A stretch of 64,000 nt of DNA from Microcebus murinus (taxonomy: Eukaryota; Chordata; Mammalia; Primates; Cheirogaleidae). The notes under the pieces were generated by a model. That model was not told the DNA's origin. It searched no databases and saw only the letters and a program-made list of their open reading frames with translations. Shown here in pieces: positions 11,330 to 22,874 of the stretch. The stretch spans positions 30,021,138 through 30,085,137 of the forward strand of contig NC_134124.1 of NCBI RefSeq assembly GCF_040939455.1, read 5' to 3'. Made by a program: the position numbers and the translations under genes. Numbering within the stretch: the stretch's first letter is position 1; every line of letters starts with the position of its first letter.

Positions 11330-12200
11330 TTGAGGTGTAAGCCTAGTGTTGCCAACTCTTTGATTTTTCAAAAGAACCTAGAAACATATTTTAAATGTAT
11401 TTTTATTTTCACATTTCCCCCCATTTTTTTTTTTTTTTTTTTTTGGTCTTTTACTCAATGCTACTTATCTTTTAAATACTGGGCAGGCTAAATATTATCT
11501 GACTGCTCATTGGGGATCCATGCTGTGCCTGGGCCTCTGGGTGGGAGAGTAAGCTATTAAAATGCAAATCCCCCTGGAATGCATAGCCCCTAACCGCACA
11601 GTTATCAGAGAGTGTGTGTGAGGGAGGGGAGCTGAGATAAAAGGAGAAGTGGGAAGGAGCCAGAGGCAAAACCTGCCTACTCCACTATTTCAGCTAAAAC
11701 TGGTCAGAATACAGAGAACTAGAGGAAAATGAGAAGCCATTTTTGAGTGCTCATGAAGGAAGAGTTAAGGGGGATATTTCAAAGTAAGAATTTTGGGGAT
11801 AGAAGAATATTACAATGTAAAACTACTATTTTCCAATCATCATAAGAAACTACCCACTTAGAAATTCAGTGTTGTTTTCGATTTACCTCCATCTAGCTCA
11901 CATTTGTTTCTTAGAGACCCAAATACCTCAGTGCTTTTAAACCTGTGAAATGTTTGGGGAAATTGAGAATTCTCTGTTTGTACGACTGCTGAACACATTT
12001 TTGTTCTGTCTAAGCTTGCTGCTCTTGTCATTGATAATGGCCTTGTCATGCATTTGCAGAATGTCTGCCTTTGATTTTGGTCATGAACTATACTTTTGAA
12101 ATGCATCCAGAAGCTCCCATCACTGCCGAGGCTGGCCATGCCCCTGCCTCTGGGTGCTGATTTCCTATCATTGTCTACATCATTGATTTAGGACCCATTG
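11330..12200. other. No gene recognised; contains poly-T 11424-11444
   Basis: Unassigned sequence with a 21-bp T-run at 11424-11444, which may be the tail of an unrecognised minus-strand retroposon. The minus-strand frame at 11858-12139 (93 codons) gives no family I recognise. Confidence 0.45.
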
Positions 12201-12204
12201 CATT

Positions 12205-12325
12205 TAATTCTGTATTCACGGAAAGCCAGGCAATAAAACAGAAATAGAAGATACAATCTTGGCCCTTTAGGAGCTTAAATTCTAGCAGAGATGACACAAA
12301 AACATTATATAATAACAATGGAAGA
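12205..12325 (-). repeat. L2 LINE fragment
   Basis: 'ttggccctttaggagcttaa' and 'attctagcagagatgacac' match the L2 3' region on the complement ('ccctgccctcatggagctta', 'attctagtgggggagacag'). Confidence 0.6.
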
Positions 12326-12454
12326 TGCTTCATATAGTATTGTAGTAAATATAGTAAAATATACATATAGTATACATTATAGTATACGTGACATATAGTA
12401 TACTATTGCTGAAAAAAGTACTTTCTTGAAAGTAGAAAAATCAAGGCTGGAATC

Positions 12455-12605
12455 TCGCTCCTTTACTGACCAGGTGGTTGACTTTAGGCTTATCTTTAAA
12501 AATGGGATAATAATACCTACTTCCTGAGTGGTTGAGGATGAAAGGAAATAATATTTGTTCAGCAATTAGCATGCTGTCCCTAGCTAATAGTAAGTGCTCC
12601 AAAAA
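12455..12605 (+). repeat. MIR SINE, 3' half
   Basis: 'tttaaaaatgggataataat', 'acctacttcctgagtggttg', 'agtaagtgctcc' in the order expected for a MIR. Confidence 0.7.
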
Positions 12606-12867
12606 GCCAGATATATAAAATGTTGCTTGTCTTTGGGCAGCTTATAATCTAGTTACAGACAAAAATTAAATAGTGTAAAAAATGTAAATAGCAAATCCAT
12701 GGCTACTTAACTCTAGATTATAGTAATAAGATGTCTCAAGTTAATAACTGATGACTTAAAATGATGATAAAAAGATTGTTATAATGGAGGGTTAGGGCTT
12801 GTAAAATTATAAATGTTTATGTGTGTGGGTGTATATATGTGTGTGTGCATATATACACACACATACA

Positions 12868-13690
12868 TGCAAATTGTTGATTGTGGTATAGCATACATAT
12901 AGTAAAGTGCACAAACCTTAGGTACACAACTCAATGAACTTTTCATATGCGTACATCTATGTAACCACCACAAATCAAGATATAGAACATTTCCATCACA
13001 TTAGAAATTTCTTTTTCCCCCTTTTCTATCTATATCCTCTGTTTCCATCCACAATTAACTACTATATAGACGTCAGTCATCATAAACTACTTTTGCTAGG
13101 GTTATTTATATAAATGTAATTATTCAGGATGTACTGCTTTGTATCTGGCTTCTTTCACTAAACATTTTTTCTGTTGACAGTCATCCATTAAGGCAAAGGA
13201 TGAGAGTTCTAGTTGCTTCACATCCTTTCCAACACTTGATATTGCCAGTTTTTAAATTTAGACATGCTGGGGAAGGGAGGGAACAGTGGTACCCAGCTGT
13301 GGTTTTCATTTGCTTTTCTCCTATGTCTATAACAATGATTAACACTTTTTCATGGTCTTACTGGCCATTTGGATATTCTCTTGTTATTCTCTCTCTCTCC
13401 TTTCTAAATAACTGTTCAAGTCTCTTGCCCATGTTTAAAATTGGTTATTTGGCTACTATTTTTTATCGATTTGCATTCTTATATTCTGGATAGAATTAAG
13501 AATATCTTCTATCTGTCTATGACCTGCACTTTTTACTCTTAATGGTGACTTGATGAAAATAAATTCTAAATTTAATTCCAATCTATTAAAATGTTCTTTT
13601 ATAAATAGTGTTTTTATGTGATAATGTGTGACATTAAGAAATCTTTGCTTATCAAAGTAATCTAGATGATATTTTCATTCTTTTAAGATG
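12868..13690 (-). mobile_element. L1M-type LINE-1, 3' part, minus strand
   Basis: The complement strand follows old L1M 3' UTR and ORF2. From the 3' side: 'tagtaaagtgcacaaacctt', 'aagatatagaacatttccat', 'tctggcttctttcactaaac', 'cacatcctttccaacacttg', 'tttgcttttctcc', 'ttactggccatttgga', 'ctcttgcccatgtttaaaat'. There is an internal deletion between the 3' UTR and the ORF2 part near 13190. Many stops; inactive. Upstream at 12815-12870 is a mixed GT/TA microsatellite. Confidence 0.8.
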
Positions 13691-13694
13691 AGTA

Positions 13695-14390
13695 TTTCAG
13701 AATGCCAAGGATCAGAGGCCTGTGAAAAGTTTGCACAAACATGTTATTCCCAATCAAAGGATTTGCCTAAAGAATGTTGGATCTTATCGCTACTATTTCC
13801 AACTCTGTAATCTGAATGTGAGAGTTTTCAGTGATTGAAACAGCTCTAAATCTTAGAGCTAGATGGCCTACTCCATGTCTCTGGATCAGCCTCAGCAGAA
13901 CCTTGTCTACAGCTTACAACCCATCGCTGGGAAATTAGCTGGAGTAACTGGAAAGAATTCCAGCTATGGGATGGGGATAAGGGCTCCTGCCTCTTTCATT
14001 TTTGTTGCATAAATGCATCTACTCAAAGATGAAATTTGGCCCTGGATGGCTATTTATTACATTATTGAAAATCTGGTTTTTTGTTTCATCCTCCAGAGTT
14101 TTCTAAATATTTTGTGAAGAGCATCTATGATGAAGCAGGTATTCTACCTTATTTTAATTCTTTTCACCGGGACAGATATAATAGATCCATTGTAAATCCA
14201 GTTCCCACTTCTTTTTAAGTTATATGGAGCATTAAGAAGCAAGTTTCTCCCTAATCTATAGAGAAAGAATTAAAATAGATTACTTAATAAAGAAATTTGA
14301 GGTGATTTATTTAAGATGTTGCTTATTCTCCCTTTTTAAAATGCAATTAAACTACCCATTGTATAATTTTATTTTATTTTCTAGAACTGT
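13695..14390. other. No gene recognised
   Basis: Unassigned. Around 13845-13885, 'cttagagctagatggcc' faintly recalls an L3/CR1 3' region, but the match is too short to call. Confidence 0.4.
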
Positions 14391-14394
14391 CTTT

Positions 14395-14480
14395 AATTTT
14401 TTTTATTTCAGCATATTATGGGGGTACAAATGTTTAGGTTATGTGTGTTGCCTTTTCCCCTTCCCCCCCAGAGTCAGAGC
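14395..14480 (-). mobile_element. L1 3' end, short truncated copy, minus strand
   Basis: After a T-rich stretch the text 'tatttcagcatattatgggg', 'gtacaaatgtttaggttatg' and 'gagtcagagcttca' is almost identical to the 3' UTR of the longer L1 at 39288-40205. It is about 85 bp long, so it is a heavily 5'-truncated insertion of the same young subfamily. Confidence 0.8.
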
Positions 14481-14514
14481 TTCAGTGTTGATGGAGGGGT
14501 GAGATTTATGATGA

Positions 14515-14905
14515 CTATATTAGTTTGCTAGCACTGCCATAATAAAATACCACACACTGGGTGGTTTGAACAGAAATTAATTTTCTCACAGTTCCATAGA
14601 CTGAAAGTCCAAGATCAGGTGTTGGCATATTTGGTTTCCTCTGAGACCTCTCCTTGGGTTGCAGATGGCCACCTTCTTGCTATGTCTCCACGGGGTCTTT
14701 CCTCTGTGCTCACACAGCTCTGGTGTGTCCTTTTGTGTCCTAATTTCCTTGTCTTATGAGGACACCATTCGCATTGGATTAGTGTCCACCCCAACATCCT
14801 CATTATAACACAGTCATCTCTTTCTAAGCTCTGTCTCTTAAATACAGTCACTTTGTGAGGTACTAGGGGTTAGGGCTTTGATATATGATTGGGATGGGGC
14901 ACCAT
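14515..14905 (-). mobile_element. MLT1 LTR (ERVL-MaLR), minus strand
   Basis: Complement of an MLT1 LTR: 'tattagtttgctagcactgc', 'gtggtttgaacagaaattaa', 'ttctcacagttcc', 'gtccaagatcaggtgttggc', 'tcttatgaggacacca', 'cattggattagtgtccaccc' and 'ggggttagggctttgata'. Confidence 0.85.
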
Positions 14906-14909
14906 TCTG

Positions 14910-15815
14910 TGATCACTGATCACAATCACTGATGGGTATTTTAGAAAAGTGGGTTGAGGAAAAGTGCCCCAGAGTAAAAAGCAGAGGATATGTTCAGCAA
15001 TCTGCAACTGTTCAATTATCATAGAACCCAAGAGTTCAAGCAATGGAGTAGACATGGAAGCCCACAAAGCACTACCTGGACATACAAAAAAGTAGGGAAT
15101 AGACTGAATAGATGAGTGCTGAGGAGATCAGGTTTAGGGACACAGCACACAATGAGCTAAGTGGGATCATGAAGAAAGTTTTCTGATTGAGGAAATTTGG
15201 GATCTGGTTTTGAAAGCGATGAAGACTGTGGATTCGCTGGAAGGCAGAGGCTAGTATCTCAGAGAAGAAAATTCAGCACACATATCAAGGCTTTCACTAA
15301 GATATAAATGACAGTGGGATTGAAATGATAAGATGATGAGTTGTATTGACTTGGTTCTTTCCAGGTCTGCCTCCGTGGAACTCAGTTTGGCGTATAAAGT
15401 CTTGTTGTCAATATGAGAAAACATTATTAAAACACTTATTGTAACCAAATTCTCATGAAATTTAAGTTCTTATTTCCTGAAGGGGGAAAAAGTCACCTCT
15501 ATATACTCTTTAATACTAGTCAAAATCTGCTACTTGTGTTCTTACCAATGTCTCCAAATCCTTGGACTCAGATATCTGTGGAAGACTTTGATTTTCTGTG
15601 GCCATGTCAGACCAATAGTCTAACAGAGCAATTCATGTCCAAGATCAGTGAAAGAGAGAAAAGTGAACCTACATACAACCAGCTCTCTCCAGGCATGGCC
15701 CAGAATCCACGGCCTGTCCTATGTCTATGGAGGTCCCAAGGGTGATGGCTGCTGGACATATCCAAGGATAAAGACACTTAAGAAGCAGCTTGTCTAATGA
15801 GCTATATGTCAAAAA
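14910..15815. other. No gene recognised
   Basis: Unassigned. A 96-codon plus-strand frame at 15455-15745 lacks a recognisable domain and has no convincing splice context. I treat it as chance. Confidence 0.4.
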
Positions 15816-15819
15816 TATA

Positions 15820-16370
15820 TTAGACTATTCTGTCCATTGAAAATGGACTTTTCCTTATACAAAATAAAAATCAAAGTACATTTAAAAATTTTTCTCCATA
15901 TAACACTATGTACATGAAAATAAATCAAACAATGCAGCAGAATATATAGAAGGAAACAAAAATCACCTGGAAATCTCACACCCTGAATTACCATTGTTAT
16001 CTTTTTGGAGACTATTATTTCCAACATCTCTCTATGACTAGGTATTTATAAAATTTTTTTGTAATTGAGATCATGGCATATGGGCTTATTGGCAATATGC
16101 TTTTATCATTTAATGATATGTCAGGGAAACCTTTTTATCTCAACACATTTAGATCTACATCATTATTTTTAATGGCTGCATGGTACTCCTTTGTGTGGAT
16201 AAACCATCATTTTTTAACACTGTTCTCTCTTTGAAGGACCTTGAAATTGTTTCTAACTTTTTTGCTATTATAAACAGGCTTTAATGAACATCCATGTCCA
16301 CTGTCCCCATTATTTTCTTTGGATAAATTCCTAGAATCTAGAGATAGTCATAAAATGGCCATTTGTGGAA
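15820..16370 (-). mobile_element. Old L1M fragment, minus strand
   Basis: The 3' portion of an old L1 on the complement: 'atggctgcatggtactcctt', 'tgtgtggataaaccatcatt', 'gaaattgtttctaac', 'tgctattataaacaggcttt', 'ttggataaattcctagaatc'. These correspond to ORF2 C-terminal and 3' DNA of L1M elements. Many stops; inactive. Confidence 0.7.
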
Positions 16371-16374
16371 AAGA

Positions 16375-16735
16375 TACAGAATTTTCCCAAAATATTTCAT
16401 GCTTCTATATTATTTTTCATCATTTTGTCTAGAATATTTACAGCTCTTTTTGGGTGGTGTTCTCTTTTCTCTTCAAAGATTCTGCAGTACAACCTTTACC
16501 CAGACTTTCTAGGATGGTTGGAAGGAGGGACTGTGCATTCCTATTTTTATGTCTATACTGCAGTTATCTGGGGCTGTTACTAATAGATGCAACTGATAGA
16601 AACCCTTATGTTGGTTTAATGAAATTCAGGATCACTGTGAAATTGGTGATTTTTGCCTGAGTCTTATATGAAGGATAGAATTTAGGTAAAGCATTTTAGG
16701 GAGGGAAATCGGGAAGGACAATGGGGAAATTAATT
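16375..16735. other. No gene recognised
   Basis: Unassigned sequence. Short overlapping frames at 16365-16660 have no recognisable product. Confidence 0.4.
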
Positions 16736-16740
16736 GTAAT

Positions 16741-16912
16741 GGGGACTGGACGCTCATGTCTACAACCCCAGAAGTTTGGGAGGCCAAGGTGGGAGGATCA
16801 CTTGAGCTGAACTGGGAGTTTGAGGCTGCAGTGAGCTATGATGACACCACTGCACTCTTGCCAGGCAACATAGTGAGACTCTGTCTCAAAATATAAATAA
16901 ATAAATATTTGT
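16741..16912 (+). repeat. Alu monomer (FRAM/FAM type)
   Basis: Single 7SL-derived arm of about 165 bp: 'ggacgctcatgtctacaacc', 'agtttgggaggccaaggtgg', 'gaggatcacttgagctgaac', 'gctgcagtgagctatgatg', 'gagactctgtctcaaaa', with an A/T-rich tail 'aaataaataaata'. There is no second arm. Confidence 0.85.
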
Positions 16913-16969
16913 AATAAGCTTGACATTTGCCAAAAAAAGGAGGGAAGTACAGATCAACACATTTTAGCT

Positions 16970-17440
16970 AAGATCTGTCCCTTTTTACCTCTCCAGACAC
17001 ATCTCTTGTCATTTCCTTTCTTGATCTAAATACCATCCAGGGAATGTCTTTCAATTCTTTGAACAGGGCAAATTCTCTCTTACCTCTGCTTATGTTACTT
17101 CCTTGTCATTCTCCTCTCTAGAACACACATGCTTTACTCAAATAAAAAATGTCTATGCAGGTGCTCTTCTTATGTTTACTTTTGGAAGTCAGTCTCACTA
17201 GGCAGCCTTCCCTGAATCCCTCAGACTGAGTTAGATGCCCCTTCCATTTGTATCCATGCTGCCATTAACATTTTATCAATTTCATTAGGTTCAAATGCCT
17301 TGTTTTATTAGGTTTATTATAACTATTTGCTTCCCTCCATTCAGGGATGACACCCTAGAGTATAAGCGACTGTGTCTGTCATAGTCATCCTTATATCATT
17401 AGGGTCTAATCCAGTGCTTGGCAAATTGTGGACATGGATG
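16970..17440 (+). repeat. L2 LINE, 3' region
   Basis: Long decayed L2 match: 'ttgaacagggcaaattctct', 'ggcagccttccctgaatccc', 'ttgtatccatgctgccatta', then 'agtataagcgactgtgtctg' and 'ccagtgcttggcaaatt'. No coding potential. Confidence 0.65.
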
Positions 17441-17444
17441 CATA

Positions 17445-19030
17445 ATAAATGAACAGAATGCAATCACAAAACAGTCTTGCTGGAATGGACACTTGTGCAA
17501 GCAGATGGTTGGGATTCGGGCTGGAGAAAGAGAAAACCCTCTATTGCAGAGGATCTTGGAAGCAGGCAACAGAATGTTAAAAAAACAATATATAATAGCA
17601 TTAAAATCTTAATCTAGAGGTACAGACCTCTAGAGTCTAAATCAAGAAATGCCCAAGGTTTTCAAAGTCTGAAATGTTTTAATTAATTATGAAATCAGTG
17701 AGGGCCAGTGGCAAGCTCTAGGCTGGCCACCGAAGGATGGAGTTTTTGCAAGCAACTCCGATTTGTTGGGAGAACACCTACTTCTTCAGAAAGCTGGCAG
17801 AAGTGAAAATAAAAAGGAAACTGTAGACAAGATTCTGTCTCAAATCATGATTAACCTAGAAGAAAACTTTTACAAAATGACATTTTTGTAGAAAACAATA
17901 TCAGAATATAATAATAGATGTGTCCGAAGACATTTAAGTTAAAGAAACATTGCCCACAAAATTTACTTCTTGGAGATTTACCACATATTAATATATAACA
18001 TATTAGACCCTCTGAAGACTCTTAAGAGAAAGAAAGTTATTTAGCTTGTTTTAACCTCATATTTCCCAAACTTCATATGACACAGAATGCTTTTTCTAAA
18101 GCATACCTATTTATGTGTTTCAGAAAAAATAGTGTACGAAGCATTGTCCTAAGAAGTCAGAGAGGAGATTTCTGAGATCATTCAGGACTAATATATCTGA
18201 TAGTATTTGTAACGCGCTTCATAGGGCTCATATGGTCTTATGTGCTTTGATTATAATTAAGCTGCTTATTTTAAATTATTTAAAATACATCCTAGACGCA
18301 CCAGTTTAAGACAAATCTATGGAGACAAAAATCTAAGCTAAAATCTAAGCTAAAATATACTAATGATAAAATATATGTTTGTCATTCTTGCATACACATG
18401 AGACCTGAATATATTGAGAAGAGGTGCCAATAGACACTTTTAATAATGATGTAAAAATCATTTGAGATTGGCATACTGTTTGTAAACAGCTACAAGATTT
18501 CTGGTTTTTTTAAGTGCCCCAAATGTGTTTTCCTAAGGAGGATAAATATTCCCACTGAACTTCTACTTATCCTCCTAATTTGCTCATCTCTAAAATTCTA
18601 TAAGTCAATGAATTTCAAATTGGCAGAGTCTGAATTAATGTGATTTAGATCATAGATCAAAGACTTAGCATTTTAAATAAAAATACATTTTCTATTATGC
18701 TTCTATAGCAGAGTTTTGTGAAGTGTATAAAGCACCCTTCATAGGAGTAAGCAACTCTTAAGAATTACCTATTCCATTTATTTTCAGACTTTTTGAGAAA
18801 AAACTACTGCTACAGAGTTCTCATGTGTAAAGAAACCCAATCTATAACAACAAAAAGAAGAGTAGAGTGTTTTGTTTGAAGTGGGGATCATCCTCATTAA
18901 ATAAGAACCCAAAGCTAGGCTGCAGAAAAGTTTTTAAATTTAGTATAAATCTATCTTAAGGGCAAAAACTACTGTGTACATAGAAAAACTACAAAGAATA
19001 ATACATTGCAATGGTAGCAAAAGTGTAAGT
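17445..19030. other. No gene recognised; 1.6 kb without identified repeats
   Basis: I recognise neither repeats nor genes. A local duplication 'aaatctaagctaaaatctaa' occurs near 18330-18355. The stretch could be simple unique sequence or hold conserved non-coding DNA. Confidence 0.45.
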
Positions 19031-19034
19031 GAGG

Positions 19035-19205
19035 TCCCCTACCACTTAACTAACTCTGCAACCCTTGGGAAGTTTCCATCTATAAAATTGGGAAAATACC
19101 ATTACCACGTCCTACTGATTGTAGTGAGAGGTAAATGAGTTAATAAATATAAATCTTAGTGTATGCCAGGCATACAGAAAGTACTCAAAAATGTTATTTA
19201 ATATA
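19035..19205 (+). repeat. MIR SINE
   Basis: 'cttaactaactctgcaaccc', 'ccatctataaaattgggaaa', 'gtgagaggtaaatgagttaa', 'tatgccaggcatacagaaag' follow MIR order. Confidence 0.75.
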
Positions 19206-19209
19206 ACAA

Positions 19210-19730
19210 CAGTTGTTTTCCACTGTTTCAGAGGCAGCTGCCTTATTTATACCCAACTTCCAATGCTGAGTGATACATTTTCTATATTGTAGGTGGTCAG
19301 TATTGATTTCATATTTATTAGTTAATTTATTAGTATTTATTGATTAGTTGCTTCATTAGTATTTGCTGATTTGCTAGTATTCAGTTTCTTACATCCCTGA
19401 AGTCTATTCTCCTGGTTTTTTACCATGTCTCTATTTCCCAGGCAGTAGGGAGAAGGCCATCCTACCTGTCCTTCCCTTGTCTCCCCAAATCATCATTCAT
19501 TTCTCTCTCCTAGCCCAAGAGATTACGTTTTTTTAAAAAGATTATTATTCTTCTTTTAATAACCAGGTTCTATAGGGACAATGTCCTTCTTTCCACTGAC
19601 TTTGACCTATTCTCTAGTTAGAATCTAGTCATTATTCCTACTGCTTCTTGTTTTGGTTTTGTTTTGCTTTTCTGAAAGAAATGGAAAAAAAATGTTTTTG
19701 TCTTCACCAAAATGGACTATCCAGTGAAGG
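19210..19730. other. No gene recognised
   Basis: AT-rich. A patch at 19305-19385 repeats 'ttagtatttattgatt'-like words (about 'attagtattt' several times), a weak local tandem pattern. Confidence 0.45.
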
Positions 19731-19734
19731 ATAA

Positions 19735-19860
19735 TGATAAAAGAATGGAATTTGGACACAAACTGACCTGGGCTCATATTACCTGTTCTTTCCCTTACTA
19801 GCTCTCTCAGCTTGGGCAGGTTACTTCGCCACTGGGGACTCAGCTTCCTCATCATATAAT
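19735..19860 (+). repeat. MIR SINE, 5' half
   Basis: 'aaactgacctgggctcatat', 'cccttactagctctctcagc', 'ttgggcaggttacttcgcc', 'actcagcttcctcatcat' match MIR. Confidence 0.8.
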
Positions 19861-19864
19861 GAGC

Positions 19865-20525
19865 TTGCTACTAATAACTTTCCGGAATGGCGAGATTGAG
19901 AAAACATGTGTCTGGAGTGTGTGTGTGGGGGGTGTCTGTAAATGTTAACTCAAATGATTGTCATTTCTCTGTTTTATTATAACAACTCATGATGCAATTA
20001 GCAAATCAAATGCCACAATTTATTTCAATATTTAATTTTCAGCAAAATGGGAATATGCTTAATCATCTCGTATAAATTAAAACTGGCAGGGACTAACATC
20101 AGAATCTTCTCCCATTTAAGCTGATGCAGCATTATTCAATTTCTTCTCTTCGTATCAAACAAATAGCATTAACTTTGAACTTTAAAAGCTCCTATTTTAA
20201 AGGTCCCAATTGGTGCATGTCTCCTTGTTTGATGGTTTGTCAACTGAAAAGTTAGATATTTTGAAGAGTGTGAAGAGCACAAAGCATCTTCTAGATACAT
20301 AATCTAATTTTAATTAGAATTATATTTGACATGTGATGCAGTATAAATGAAGAAGCACAAATTCTGTGTATGTGTATTTATCACATACTCTCCTCTCTTT
20401 CTAGGGACAGACAAAAATCTAATAAAGTTAGAGCTAAAGAAATGAGACTTCAGGAAGCCCAGTGATCCATAGTCTTTCAAGTCAGAGTCATTCAGTAATA
20501 GACTCATTCAAAAACGCATTTGCTA
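19865..20525. other. No gene recognised
   Basis: Unassigned; contains a small GT/G-rich run near 19913-19931. No coding frame supported. Confidence 0.45.
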
Positions 20526-20529
20526 GAGT

Positions 20530-20755
20530 GGATAGCCAACATGCTAGAATGGATGACTTGGTTTTGGGGTATTCTGGGTACAAACCATCTCAGTCACATA
20601 TTGGCTTTGTGACCATGGGCAAACACATTAGCCTTTTTTGATCATCACTTTCTCCATGGAAATACCAGCACTTTTTCTACAAGGTAGTTATAAAGGATAA
20701 GTGAGATACCATGTTTGCCACATAGTGGCGACTCTCTAATTGCTAATATTCTTTT
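20530..20755 (+). repeat. MIR SINE
   Basis: 'ggttttggggtattctgggt', 'tggctttgtgaccatgggca', 'aacacattagcc', 'ataaaggataagtgagatac', 'gccacatagtggcgactc' follow the MIR order. Confidence 0.75.
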
Positions 20756-20949
20756 TCCCACAACCCCCAACTCTGTGCCAGGAAAGGGTAAAAAAAAAAA
20801 AAAGCTGGCTGAGAAACAGCTCCTGCCCTCACACCTCACAGAAGTTCCAGTCTAACTGCTGCTGTGAGAGTGAAACGAGATAGAGGAACCGGAAGTAGCA
20901 ATTAAAGATGCTCCAACTGGGGCTTACCCCATCCGCTAATTTCACACAT

Positions 20950-21130
20950 TGGCAGAGTCTGGCCTTGAAAAGATTGCTTTGTTTGGGCAATTCCTAGCTC
21001 TACTACCTACTAGCTCTGTGAGTTTAGGCAAGTTACTTAACCCCTCTGAGCTTTCATTTTTCTCACCTAAAAATAAAATAAGGATGATAGCAGTATGTAC
21101 ATTGTACATGTATATGAAAAGTTTAAAGAC
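20950..21130 (+). repeat. MIR SINE
   Basis: Clear MIR core: 'tcctagctctactacctact', 'agctctgtgagtttaggcaa', 'gttacttaacccctctgagc', 'aataaggatgatagcagtat'. Confidence 0.85.
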
Positions 21131-21134
21131 ACAG

Positions 21135-22075
21135 AGAAGTTCTATATTATTACCACTTAAAAATGATTCTGCAGCAAAACAGAAGATATATTTGAGTCAT
21201 TTTTTTAAAAGAAGAATTTCTTCCAGCTATCAGTAATTCTAGGGGAGCTCATAAGGAAGTTAAACAAGAGTGGACAGGAATTATCATTATTATCTTCCAT
21301 CTTTTTCAGACACTCAGACAATGGGTTCTCACTGAGCACCACAGTGGGGGCACTGAAGTTATTATTAATAAGAAGGATGATGACCCTTTTGTAGCCTCAG
21401 AGAAAAGAAAAAGTCATCAGTTTTTTAATGCTCTTCTCAAGGAGTCTACCATTGCCTCCTCTAAGTGCTCAGGACATTATCGTGCTATAGATATCTCCAC
21501 CCTTGTGGCAGTGCCTACATTATTGTGGTGTCTCTAATCATAACACAGTGAGATTCAGATATTTTACTCTAATTAATGTCATCTTAAAGGGTGTGCTGTG
21601 ATGAATATATGTAAATATCTCATGAATTTGACCATGCTTTCAGCTCTGAACTCTGGCTTCCAGGAGTCAGTGCGAACTAATTGAATAACAGAAAACTCAT
21701 AATTTAGCAACTATAAAGAAACTGAAAGTACACTGTAAACTATGCAAGTGGGTCAGGATACATGATTATATTTAGGATAAAATTTGAAATAATTCTCCAG
21801 TTTCTTTGTATTTTCTGAATGTTAGCTGAAGATATTAAATCGGAAGAAAGGACAGGATACAACTTTGGAAACTGAAGACATATTTTAAATGCGACTCTGA
21901 TGATCCCCCGTGTAAAACATACTACTTAGCCCCTCGGTGGGGGTGCTCCATAAATGCTTGTTAACCACAAGGAAAACACTGGAAGGTCACAAAGGAAATG
22001 AGTCAGACTCCTCTGAGTTCCTTTTTTTCAGGTTTGTATGGCTATGTATCCTCAGGCACTGTCCTGCATTTCTCT
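21135..22075. other. No gene recognised
   Basis: Unassigned sequence with no supported gene or repeat. Confidence 0.45.
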
Positions 22076-22079
22076 CTCT

Positions 22080-22300
22080 TAACTTAGAGGGAGAGTAGTC
22101 ATGTCTCCTCTCTTCCCTAAGGCCAGACCTTCATCAAGCCCCATTTAAATTGCCAGGCCTGTGCTCTGCCTTGTGTCTCTGAGTCCGGCTTCTCCCAATC
22201 TACACATATCTTCCAGACTAGTCTCCCTAGTACATAGCTTTCAGCATATTCTTAAAAGGACTCTGAAATGCTCTTACCTGCTCAAATAATATGTAGATGA
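22080..22300 (+). repeat. Possible L2 LINE fragment
   Basis: 'aaggccagaccttcatcaag', 'ttctcccaatctacacatat', 'tcttaccttgctcaaata'-like text ('ctcttacctgctcaaataat') recalls the L2 coding 3' part. Weak match. Confidence 0.35.
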
Positions 22301-22344
22301 ACATAAGATCCAAGGATTACAAGTAGAAAGCATAGTAGCAATAC

Positions 22345-22870
22345 TTGTTGCAAGTAGGCAAAACCCATTTCAACTGACTCAAGCAAAAAGACAAAGAGAA
22401 CGCCCTGGCTAACTGCACTGAAAGATCCAGTTGGGTATTTGGCATCAGGCAATCATGTTAGGAGGGTCTAATTTCTTTTGTTCTCCTGGCCTGACCCTCC
22501 TCCATGGACTAGTTTCATTGTTCAGATAGACTTTTCCACCACAGTTATACAGATCTTGAGCATGTTGTCATCCTGAAGAAACAAGCAAGTCCCTTTTCTG
22601 ATGATATCCACAAAGGTCTTGAGATTCGCTCTCATGGGCAGCTTTGGTCACATGCCCACCTCTGAGCCAATGACTGTGACTAGGAGAATGGAACTTACCA
22701 ATAGGCCTAAAACCAAATCACATACCCCATTCCCAAACTCCCTCCAGAAGTGGTAAAGATGGAAAGTACTGGATGGGCAGATCCTTTACTGATGATCAGG
22801 AATTCTTGCTTGAAAAAGGGTGGTGACTGGTTGCTAGGTGGTTCAAACGACAGATGCACACCATGCATGT
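22345..22870 (-). mobile_element. Ancient LTR-like repeat, minus strand; same family as 49740-50270
   Basis: The block starts 'cttgttgcaagtaggcaaaa' followed by 'caactgactcaagcaaaaag', and later has 'ggtcacatgcccacctctga' and 'gccaatgactgtgact'. The complement occurs as 'acttcagccagttggcacta' and 'gtcatgtgaccaaacttgg' near 49885-50245. The plus version has a polyadenylation-like region just before the conserved end, as LTRs do. I cannot name the family. Confidence 0.45.
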
Positions 22871-22874
22871 CTAC

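Noticed and set aside
12022..12050. Text that translates to AALVIDNG, the actin N-terminal motif
   Set aside because: The similarity stops after eight residues; the following sequence does not continue as actin in any frame, so it is chance and not an actin pseudogene.
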